This document shows, one piece after another, positions 1 through 4,942 of a stretch of DNA of 5,654 nucleotides. The first letter of the stretch is position 1; the number at the start of each line of letters is the position of its first letter. The stretch comes from Nitrospinota bacterium. GTDB lineage: Bacteria > UBA8248. The stretch lies in contig DNYS01000261.1 in the NCBI GenBank assembly GCA_003506735.1, forward strand, positions 21,509 to 27,162. Direction: 5' to 3'. The notes under the pieces were generated by a model, which was not told the origin of the DNA, made no database searches, and saw only the letters and a program-made list of their open reading frames with translations. A program made the position numbers and the translations under genes.

Positions 1-3
1 CAT
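1..3 (-). other. Possible start codon of the next gene in the minus-strand operon
   Basis: Reading the minus strand past the MmgE/PrpD stop (TAA at 10-8), four bases follow and then ATG at positions 3-1, on the window edge. A GGAGG (complement of 19-23) lies 15 nt before it, inside the end of the MmgE/PrpD gene. That spacing is long for a Shine-Dalgarno site. The close placement suits a next operon gene, but no coding sequence is visible, so this is only a pointer. Confidence 0.25.
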
Positions 4-7
4 TTCG

Positions 8-1378
8 TTAGGCCGATTCCTCCACCCGGCCCAGGAGAGCCGTCAGCTCCCGGATTTGGATGCTGTCCAGCCGTTCAACCGCATCGGTGATCTCCCCCCG
101 AAGGCCGGCGCTCGTGTGCGGCCCGCTCAGTTCCTCGAACTTGCCCAGCAGAGTCTCCCAGCGCATGGGCGAGGCGGGGAATCCCTCGAAGCCCGGTTTT
201 TCCTTCTCGAAGACGGCCCCGTCCTTCATGTTGATCGTGATTCGGACGGGGGATTGGGCAGGGTAGCGCGCCGTCAAATCGTCCTCGCAGGAGATGGTCA
301 CCCGCCGGAGCAGCGCCTGGACGTCCTCGGCCAGGATGCGATCCAATTCATACTGGGCGGGCATGACCTGCTCGTCGATGAGGCCCGCGGCAATGACATA
401 GGGCAGGCTGTGGTCGGCGGTCTCTTTGTTTTGGACGTCGTGCTTATCTCCCGCGCCGCCGCCGCCCATGATGAAATAGGCACGCTCGTAAGTCTCCACG
501 GCCACGCTTTCGATTTGATCGGGCGCGATTTGGTGTTCCCCTTTCATTTCAGTCACTCCCTCGATGGCGGTCTGGGAGTGAACGCCCGCGTTGAACTTCT
601 TTACGCTGATGCCGAGAGTCTTTTCGAGGTCCTCGCTTGCCCAGTCGATCTCGAAGGGCCCGGTGATGGATTCGAACAGCCCGCGCCGGCCCTCGAAGAT
701 TTGGATGGGGCCGGTAACGCCCCGCATGGCGAGAAAGGCGGCATGGACGCTGTTGAATGCGGCGTTAGCGGTGGCGAAGCCTTTCCAGTGGGAGATGTTG
801 CCGGTGCGGGAAACAAACAGGGGATTCTGGCAGGCGCCGCTCAAGGCGATGGCCTGGGCCGTGTGGGCGGGGTCCAGGGCCAGGGCGCGCGAGGCCCCCG
901 CCGCGACGGAATAGGAGATCGCCAGGCCCTGATCGAAGCCGCTTTTCTCCGATGGAACGATATCGCAAAAGCGGCACTGCACCTGATAGGCCAGAGCCAG
1001 GGCTGCCATGAAATCCCGCCCGGAGGCGTCCGCGTACTCCGCCGCCGCCAGAACGGGCGCCATGTTGTCGCTCGGGTGGGAGGTGCCCATCGGACCCATA
1101 TAGCCGTCGTTGAAGTCGAGATAGCGCACGAGCGAGGTGTTGTAAAAGGTTGCCCGGTCGGGGGCGGTCATTCCACCGCCGATCAGGGTGCAGCGCCCCT
1201 CGCCGCCGAAATCGTCGGCCTGTTGGCGCAAATAGCGGACGGGCTCGGCACCCAGGGAGCCGATGGCGCAGCCAATGGTGTCGAGGACGAGAAGCTTCAC
1301 CTGCTTGAGCACGTTATCGGAGAGGTCATCGTAGGTAACGCCGGCCGCAAAGGCGGCAAGCTGTTCGGCGATGGTCAT
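8..1378 (-). CDS. MmgE/PrpD family protein (2-methylcitrate dehydratase-like)
   Basis: A 456-residue protein, the usual length for the MmgE/PrpD family. Family members include 2-methylcitrate dehydratase, cis-aconitate decarboxylase and related dehydratases, decarboxylases or epimerases of small carboxylic acids; they are cytosolic. Visible family landmarks are the N-terminal helix with LDTIGCAIGS (32-41), YLDFND (86-91), TSHPSDNMAP (99-108), WKGFATANAAFNSVHAAFLA (198-217) followed by GVTGP, and ADHSLPYVIAAGLID (321-335). The conserved Asp88, His101 and His323 positions are present, so the active-site framework looks intact. The exact substrate cannot be read from sequence, and no citrate synthase or isocitrate lyase-type gene is nearby to support a methylcitrate cycle. 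The ATG at 1376-1378 is preceded by only a weak GCGAGA. The OsmC stop is 42 nt upstream, so it is probably cotranscribed with that gene. Family call is firm; substrate unknown. Confidence 0.9.
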   Translation of the reverse strand: MTIAEQLAAFAAGVTYDDLSDNVLKQVKLLVLDTIGCAIGSLGAEPVRYLRQQADDFGGEGRCTLIGGGMTAPDRATFYNTSLVRYLDFNDGYMGPMGTSHPSDNMAPVLAAAEYADASGRDFMAALALAYQVQCRFCDIVPSEKSGFDQGLAISYSVAAGASRALALDPAHTAQAIALSGACQNPLFVSRTGNISHWKGFATANAAFNSVHAAFLAMRGVTGPIQIFEGRRGLFESITGPFEIDWASEDLEKTLGISVKKFNAGVHSQTAIEGVTEMKGEHQIAPDQIESVAVETYERAYFIMGGGGAGDKHDVQNKETADHSLPYVIAAGLIDEQVMPAQYELDRILAEDVQALLRRVTISCEDDLTARYPAQSPVRITINMKDGAVFEKEKPGFEGFPASPMRWETLLGKFEELSGPHTSAGLRGEITDAVERLDSIQIRELTALLGRVEESA

Positions 1379-1420
1379 GGTTTTTGTCTCGCGAAATTCG
1401 GGGTTGAGGGTCCAGCCCGG

Positions 1421-1894
1421 TCAGGGGCGCTCGATATTCCATTCCTCGACCAGCTCGCAACTGCTGGAGCGGAAGAGAGCGGAGATGGGGCAGCGGCCGA
1501 AGTGCTGGCGTTTGAGCTCTTCGATCCGCTCCTCGGGTTCGTCCGTCACGAGGCGAATTTTTACCTCCACATGGTCGAAATTGGGGGTAATGCCGTTGTC
1601 AGCGTCTTTCGCTCCCTGGGGGTCAGCGGTACCGCGCACCTCGATGGATTGATCGATAACGTTGAAATTCAGTCCCTTGGCCACCTTGCCCGTGATCACC
1701 GTCACGCAGGCGGCCAGCGCGCCCAGGGCGATTTCGCGCGGGGTGGGGCCTTCGTCCGCGCCCCCCGCCTTCAGGGGCTCATCGGCATAAAATGTATGAT
1801 TCCGTGCCTTAATCTCTACCTTGCATTCGCTGAGTTTGCTCGCGCGAACGCGCCGCTCCTGTTTGACCATTGCCGCATCTGCCGTATCCTCCAT
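1421..1894 (-). CDS. OsmC family protein (thiol-dependent peroxidase fold)
   Basis: A 157-residue protein of the OsmC/Ohr superfamily, whose members reduce organic hydroperoxides and hydrogen peroxide in the cytosol with a pair of cysteines. Both family cysteines are in place: Cys63 in GALAACVTV, directly after the helix-start motif TPREIALGAL (51-60), and Cys135 in GRCPISAL (133-140). Other cysteines are Cys24 and Cys146. The order of an N-terminal beta region, a central cysteine helix, a beta strand segment (EVRGTADP, 85-92; HVEVKIRLVT, 108-117) and a C-terminal CPIS helix fits the YhfA/OsmC-like branch better than Ohr, which is an inference. The ATG at 1892-1894 is chosen over Met9 because AGGAGG lies 7 nt upstream. 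It sits between the dehydrogenase and MmgE/PrpD genes and may protect that pathway or detoxify its products; this link is inferred only. Confidence 0.9.
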   Translation of the reverse strand: MEDTADAAMVKQERRVRASKLSECKVEIKARNHTFYADEPLKAGGADEGPTPREIALGALAACVTVITGKVAKGLNFNVIDQSIEVRGTADPQGAKDADNGITPNFDHVEVKIRLVTDEPEERIEELKRQHFGRCPISALFRSSSCELVEEWNIERP

Positions 1895-1901
1895 AGTTCA
1901 G

Positions 1902-1907
1902 CCTCCT
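1902..1907 (-). promoter_or_regulatory. Shine-Dalgarno site of the OsmC gene
   Basis: The minus strand reads AGGAGG here, a full match to the 16S rRNA 3' end, 7 nt before the ATG at 1894. It fixes the start at Met1 rather than the in-frame Met9. Confidence 0.85.
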
Positions 1908-1945
1908 GATGTATTTTCGATAAGAGGTCATTTTTCGGTAGTGAG

Positions 1946-1974
1946 ATTATAAGGCCATTCGGTCGGGGGGAGAA
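1946..1974 (-). promoter_or_regulatory. Candidate sigma-70 promoter for the OsmC gene
   Basis: On the minus strand a perfect -10 box TATAAT (1946-1951) is preceded by a 17-nt spacer and TTCTCC (1969-1974), which matches the TTGACA consensus at only three of six positions. Transcription would start near 1939, giving a leader of about 45 nt before the OsmC ATG. The 105-nt gap between the dehydrogenase stop and the OsmC start leaves room for it. The -10 is convincing and the -35 is weak, so an activator might be needed. This would let the OsmC and MmgE/PrpD genes be expressed apart from the dehydrogenase. Confidence 0.4.
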
Positions 1975-1999
1975 GGCCACCACATCTAGCCAAAAACCC

Positions 2000-3061
2000 C
2001 TAGTCGAAGAGCACCGCCGCGCGGCCGGTGATTTTATTGTCCTGAATCATCTCGAACGCTTTTTCGGTGTCTTCGAGCCGGAAGGTTTCGGTCACGATGG
2101 GCTTGATCTTACCCATCTTCACGAGGTCGAGGGAGCGGCGGAGTTCGTCCATCGAACAATAGCGCGAGCCGTGAATTTCCTGGGCCCAGGAGAGCATCTT
2201 CTGGGGGTCCACGGAAAATTTGGGCGAAACACCCCCGAAGGCCGCCGGTGCTCGTGAGCCTACAATAATCAACTTCCCGCCCCTGCCAAGGCAGGCCATT
2301 CCCATCTCGAGGGTTTCCTTCGAGGCGACGTAATCGATGTAGGCGTCCACCCCGACGCCCTTCGTCAGAGCCATGATCTCCTCGACGGGATCTGTGTCGG
2401 AGGCATCCACGGTAGCGAGCGCGCCGAGTTCAGCCACGGTTTTGAGCTTTTGGCGCGAAATATCCACCCCGATGACGTGGCCGCCGCACAACTGCGCCAT
2501 CTGGACAGCGTGAATGGCGACTCCGCCGCCCGCGCCAATGATAGCCACCCGGTCCCCCGGCTTGATTTTAGCCTCGGCGGTGCAGTTGTGATAGGGGGTG
2601 CAGATCCCATCGGCCGCGATGCAAGCGGCTAGGGGGGTAATGCCTTCAGGAATTATGCACAGGTTCAGTGCAGGAATGGCAGCGTATTCGGCGAAACCGC
2701 CGTCGAGGACGAGGCCGACGTAGCCCTTGAAATTTTCGCAGAGAGTCTCACGTCCGCTTCGGCAGAAGTCGCACGAGCGGCAAACGAGATAGAAATGGCA
2801 GGTTACTAGGTCGCCAACAGCAACATTTTCCACCTCGGAGCCGATTTCCACTACCTCGGCTGCGATCTCGTGGCCCATGATTCGGGGGAATTTATCGATG
2901 AGGCCCGGCGTGCGGCGCATGAGGACGGGTGTGAGCCCGACGCCTGTCGCCTTGAGTTTTACAAGCGCATCGTTCGGGCCCGGCGAGGGGACGGGCACTT
3001 CATCGAGCTGGAACGATCCGCCTAATTCGTGGACTCTCATTGCCTTCATTGTGGATGGCAT
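2000..3061 (-). CDS. Zinc-binding alcohol dehydrogenase, medium-chain (MDR) family, with altered catalytic-zinc site
   Basis: A 353-residue medium-chain dehydrogenase/reductase, normal length; such enzymes oxidise alcohols or reduce aldehydes and ketones with NAD(P) in the cytosol. The GroES-like catalytic domain holds GHEIAAEVVEIG (63-74), with His64 and Glu65, and the structural-zinc lobe C94-x2-C97-x2-C100-x7-C108. The Rossmann fold has GAGGGVAIHA (176-185), and Asp200 ends the second strand (HVIGVD), which favours NAD over NADP. Asp151 (AADGICTPY) matches the third catalytic-zinc ligand of Rhodococcus-type enzymes. The usual first ligand, the Cys of GxCGTD or GLCHSD, is replaced: the stretch reads ATGVGLTPVL (38-47) with Gly42 at that position. 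It may therefore bind catalytic zinc differently or not at all. The ATG at 3061 is supported by GGGAGG 6 nt upstream, over Met5 and Met8. Substrate unknown; first gene of the minus-strand run. Confidence 0.93.
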   Translation of the reverse strand: MPSTMKAMRVHELGGSFQLDEVPVPSPGPNDALVKLKATGVGLTPVLMRRTPGLIDKFPRIMGHEIAAEVVEIGSEVENVAVGDLVTCHFYLVCRSCDFCRSGRETLCENFKGYVGLVLDGGFAEYAAIPALNLCIIPEGITPLAACIAADGICTPYHNCTAEAKIKPGDRVAIIGAGGGVAIHAVQMAQLCGGHVIGVDISRQKLKTVAELGALATVDASDTDPVEEIMALTKGVGVDAYIDYVASKETLEMGMACLGRGGKLIIVGSRAPAAFGGVSPKFSVDPQKMLSWAQEIHGSRYCSMDELRRSLDLVKMGKIKPIVTETFRLEDTEKAFEMIQDNKITGRAAVLFD

Positions 3062-3067
3062 GACGCG

Positions 3068-3073
3068 CCTCCC
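3068..3073 (-). promoter_or_regulatory. Shine-Dalgarno site of the alcohol dehydrogenase gene
   Basis: The minus strand reads GGGAGG, 6 nt before the ATG at 3061. It selects Met1 over the nearby in-frame Met5 and Met8. Confidence 0.8.
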
Positions 3074-3101
3074 TTAAGGAATGGATGAAATAATCGGATT
3101 C

Positions 3102-3130
3102 ATAATATGGAGATAATGGAAGGGCGGAAA
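3102..3130 (-). promoter_or_regulatory. Weak candidate promoter for the dehydrogenase operon
   Basis: On the minus strand TATTAT (3102-3107, five of six to the -10 consensus) has TTTCCG (3125-3130, three of six to the -35 consensus) 17 nt upstream. It lies in the A+T-rich part of the gap before the dehydrogenase gene, 40 nt from the ATG. A short inverted repeat, ATGAA-N9-TTCAT (3085-3103), overlaps its downstream edge. Placement is sensible but the boxes are poor. Confidence 0.25.
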
Positions 3131-3167
3131 ATTCTATTCGCCACCACAGCCAGCGCTCCGCCCGGTT

Positions 3168-3180
3168 GGCGCCAGGCGCC
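3168..3180. repeat. GGCGC-CAG-GCGCC inverted repeat
   Basis: A perfect 5-bp inverted repeat with a 3-nt centre lies in the 164-nt gap between the dehydrogenase start and the zinc-ribbon stop. It could form a small, strong hairpin at the end of the zinc-ribbon transcript (minus strand). No T-run follows on either strand, so it is not a standard intrinsic terminator. Confidence 0.4.
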
Positions 3181-3225
3181 CGTTCGGTTGTATGCTCGGA
3201 TGGTCCGCCGGAGGAACATCATTCG

Positions 3226-3468
3226 TCAAACGTGCCTGTCAATTGTCGGGTGGCGGGGGCTTCCGCATTTCGGGCAACGGTCGGCGAAGGGGACAACCTC
3301 CCCGCAGCGGGGACAATTCATTTGAATCGGTTTCTCGTGTAAATCCTCGGTAGAATCGTCGAGAAGCTCCTGGAAAGTAGGTGCCCGAAAATGCTGGCTG
3401 ATGCGTTTCCATATCCCTTTTTTTCTGTTTGGCATCGCCCACCGCCCTTGATTTATACCGTCCGGCAT
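3226..3468 (-). CDS. Small zinc-ribbon protein of unknown function
   Basis: An 80-residue protein whose C-terminal half is a clear double zinc knuckle: CPRC (Cys52, Cys55) and CPKC (Cys65, Cys68), each followed by Gly, giving C-x2-C-x9-C-x2-C, which should bind one zinc ion. The N-terminal part is basic (NRKKGIWKR, 14-22), followed by an acidic segment (LLDDSTEDLHE, 35-45). No signal peptide or membrane segment is visible. Function is not recognised; short zinc ribbons like this serve in nucleic-acid or protein binding, but nothing here decides. The outer ATG (3466-3468) has no Shine-Dalgarno site. The in-frame ATG at 3433-3435 (Met12) has AAGGG about 9 nt upstream and may be the true start, giving 69 residues. 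It is transcribed divergently from fxsA and ends 164 nt before the dehydrogenase start, so it could also read into that operon. Confidence 0.7.
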   Translation of the reverse strand: MPDGINQGRWAMPNRKKGIWKRISQHFRAPTFQELLDDSTEDLHEKPIQMNCPRCGEVVPFADRCPKCGSPRHPTIDRHV

Positions 3469-3504
3469 ATTCGATGGGGCCGTAATTTCAAATTATCCCC
3501 TAGA

Positions 3505-3531
3505 ACTATCTCATAGTCGGCTCCTTGAGCC
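3505..3531. repeat. Two adjacent 5-3-5 inverted repeats between divergent genes
   Basis: Two perfect inverted repeats of the same geometry sit back to back with one base between them: ACTAT-CTC-ATAGT (3505-3517) and GGCTC-CTT-GAGCC (3519-3531). They lie in the 153-nt gap between the zinc-ribbon gene (minus) and fxsA (plus). They could be operators for a dimeric regulator or small hairpins in a leader. No T-run follows, so a terminator is unlikely. No strong promoter could be picked out in this gap; TAGAAT at 3556-3561 (plus) is a possible -10 without a matching -35. Confidence 0.4.
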
Positions 3532-3621
3532 TATCCTGAAATGGGAGCGCATTCGTAGAATATCGGGTGTACCTAACTGCAGTGGACTCCGGGGTTCTTT
3601 TTGATATAGGCGGGTGAAGAG

Positions 3622-4014
3622 GTGGTTTTCAGGCTTTTTCTTTTGTTTACGGCGGTTCCGCTTCTCGAACTGATGATTTTGATCGAATTGGGAAGAACGA
3701 TGGGACTCTCGGCCACCATCGGCATTGTTTTGCTGACCGGCGCGATTGGCGCCTGGGCTGCGCGGGCGCAAGGGTTTTACGTCCTTGGCCGAATTCAGAG
3801 CGAACTGAACACGGGTCAACTTCCGGCGGAGCAGTTGGTCGATGGTGCGATGGTTCTCGTGGGCGGCGTTTTGCTGATTACGCCCGGTCTTTTGACTGAT
3901 TCCGTGGGGTTTGCCCTGATGGTTCCTGCGGTGCGGCGGGTGATTCGGGAAATGTTGATGCGGAAATTTCAGGGAATGATTAAAGACGGAAGGGTCCAAA
4001 TTCATCATGGTTGA
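3622..4014 (+). CDS. fxsA: FxsA family cytoplasmic membrane protein
   Basis: A 130-residue integral inner-membrane protein of the FxsA family. In E. coli, overproduced FxsA relieves F-plasmid exclusion of phage T7; its normal role is unknown. Family marks are the N-terminal LFLLFTAVPLLELMILIELG (5-24), the second hydrophobic stretch GLSATIGIVLLTGAIGAW (28-45) ending in Arg48, and the third region LVGGVLLITPGLLTDSVG (79-96) with the characteristic TPGLLTD, then a basic tail (RRVIRE, MRK). Three hydrophobic segments are visible, at about 2-22, 28-46 and 77-103. The start is GTG at 3622, limited by an in-frame TAG at 3607-3609. The Shine-Dalgarno signal is weak (GAAG only 2 nt before the GTG), so expression may be low. 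It overlaps the following acetyltransferase gene by 8 nt, so the two are almost surely cotranscribed and translationally coupled. Confidence 0.9.
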   Translation: MVFRLFLLFTAVPLLELMILIELGRTMGLSATIGIVLLTGAIGAWAARAQGFYVLGRIQSELNTGQLPAEQLVDGAMVLVGGVLLITPGLLTDSVGFALMVPAVRRVIREMLMRKFQGMIKDGRVQIHHG

Positions 4015-4918
4015 GGTGCGCCCCTACCGGGATGAGGATCGCGATGCGCTCCTGAGCTTCATGCGCGCCTCTTTCGAAAACGAGGTGGACGAAGCGCATT
4101 GCGAGAGTCTGATATCTGACAGTGCGGGCATATGGCTTGCCACTGCCTCCGAGGGGACCGCCTTGGCAGGATTCTGCCGCCTCGTTCCGGACGAGGAGAC
4201 CCGGGCGCGCCGCCGCGCCTGCATGGATATTCTCTCCATCGGGGAGGGCCCCGACCGCATCGCGGTGGGAGGCGCATTGATCGCCGCCGTGCGCGGGGAC
4301 GCCGACCCCAAAGAATATGACGGCATATGGGGGTACTTCACCGAACCCCTCGGGCGTGATTTCCTGGATGCCACAAACGGCGCGCAGCTCCGTGAGATTC
4401 GCCTGTTCCGAAATGATCAGCTGGATGACTTTTCTCCTCCCAAGCTCCCCGAAGGGTATCGCCTGCGCCCGGTCTCCTTGCCCGGCGATCTGGAGTTAGC
4501 CTCGGGCATCTACAACGATACATTTTCGAAAATGTGGAATTTTAGGCCCCATGGTCAGGAGGATATCGCCCATTGGTTCGAGGGGAGGGAGACGGCGCCC
4601 CAGGACTGCCTGATTCTCGTCCGCGAGAGGAAGGGCGGCGCCCCGGATGATGGTGCTGGAATCGCCGTCTTGGCAGTGGACGCGGCGCGTTTGAAAAATG
4701 CCGACCCGGTGGGTTATGTGCCGGATATCGGCGTTGCGGGTGCCCACCGGCGGAAAGGCCTCGGAAAGGCGCTCATGTCCGCAATCGCCGAACGCGCCCG
4801 GGAAAAGGGTCTGGCCGCGATTGAACTCATCGCCGACGATCGGGACCCCGCGGCGAAATCATTTTACAGGAGCCTCAGTTTCAGCGAGATGGGAAAAATT
4901 ACCGTTTACGAATGGTGA
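4007..4918 (+). CDS. Two-domain GNAT family N-acetyltransferase
   Basis: A 303-residue protein, about twice the length of one GNAT domain. The C-terminal half (about 150-303) is a typical acetyl-CoA-dependent acetyltransferase. DIGVAGAHRRKGLGKALM (240-257) contains the acetyl-CoA pyrophosphate loop R248-x2-G251-x-G253, and DDRDPAAKSFYRSLSF (277-292) is the usual motif B, ending in the FYxxLxF pattern. The N-terminal half begins like a GNAT domain (VEVRPYRDEDRDALLSFM, 2-19; WLATASEGTALAGFCRLV, 43-60) but has no RxxGxG loop, so it is probably a non-catalytic second domain, as in tandem GNAT proteins such as mycothiol synthase. Acceptor substrate unknown. The ATG lies inside the end of fxsA; GGAAGGG lies 12 nt upstream, rather far. 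It ends 10 nt from the convergent hisS stop. The 62-residue frame opposite it is an overlap artefact. Confidence 0.88.
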   Translation: MVEVRPYRDEDRDALLSFMRASFENEVDEAHCESLISDSAGIWLATASEGTALAGFCRLVPDEETRARRRACMDILSIGEGPDRIAVGGALIAAVRGDADPKEYDGIWGYFTEPLGRDFLDATNGAQLREIRLFRNDQLDDFSPPKLPEGYRLRPVSLPGDLELASGIYNDTFSKMWNFRPHGQEDIAHWFEGRETAPQDCLILVRERKGGAPDDGAGIAVLAVDAARLKNADPVGYVPDIGVAGAHRRKGLGKALMSAIAERAREKGLAAIELIADDRDPAAKSFYRSLSFSEMGKITVYEW

Positions 4919-4920
4919 GC

Positions 4921-4942
4921 GGCTCCCATCAGGGGCGAAGCC
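4921..4942. terminator. Weak candidate hairpin between convergent GNAT and hisS ends
   Basis: GGCT (4921-4924) pairs with AGCC (4939-4942), and CCC (4925-4927) pairs with GGG (4932-4934) around an ATCA loop, leaving a GCGA bulge. It spans the 10-nt gap and the hisS stop codon. There is no clean T-run directly after it on either strand, so it is at best a poor intrinsic terminator. It is listed because two genes end here and nothing better is visible. Confidence 0.2.

Noticed and set aside
56..1909. A 617-codon open frame on the plus strand
   Set aside because: It lies exactly opposite the codons of the MmgE/PrpD and OsmC genes, which share one frame because the gap between them is a multiple of three. 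Stops in this antisense frame need TTA, CTA or TCA codons in the real genes, which G+C-rich genomes avoid. Both sense genes have clear families, and the antisense product has none.
3085..3103. ATGAA-N9-TTCAT inverted repeat before the dehydrogenase gene
   Set aside because: Five-base arms with a nine-base centre in an A+T-rich stretch are easily found by chance. It is mentioned only as overlapping a weak promoter candidate.
3239..3442. 67-codon minus-strand frame overlapping the zinc-ribbon gene
   Set aside because: It is the frame shifted by one from the zinc-ribbon gene, begins with GTG and lacks the cysteine knuckle pattern; a shadow.
3576..3583. ACTGCAGT palindrome and nearby CTTTTT before fxsA
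   Set aside because: The palindrome has no loop and does not stand next to the T-run in a terminator-like way; no stable stem precedes the T-run.
3511..4008. 165-codon minus-strand frame opposite fxsA
   Set aside because: The predicted product is a low-complexity run rich in His, Asn, Gln and Arg without any domain, and fxsA on the other strand has clear family motifs.
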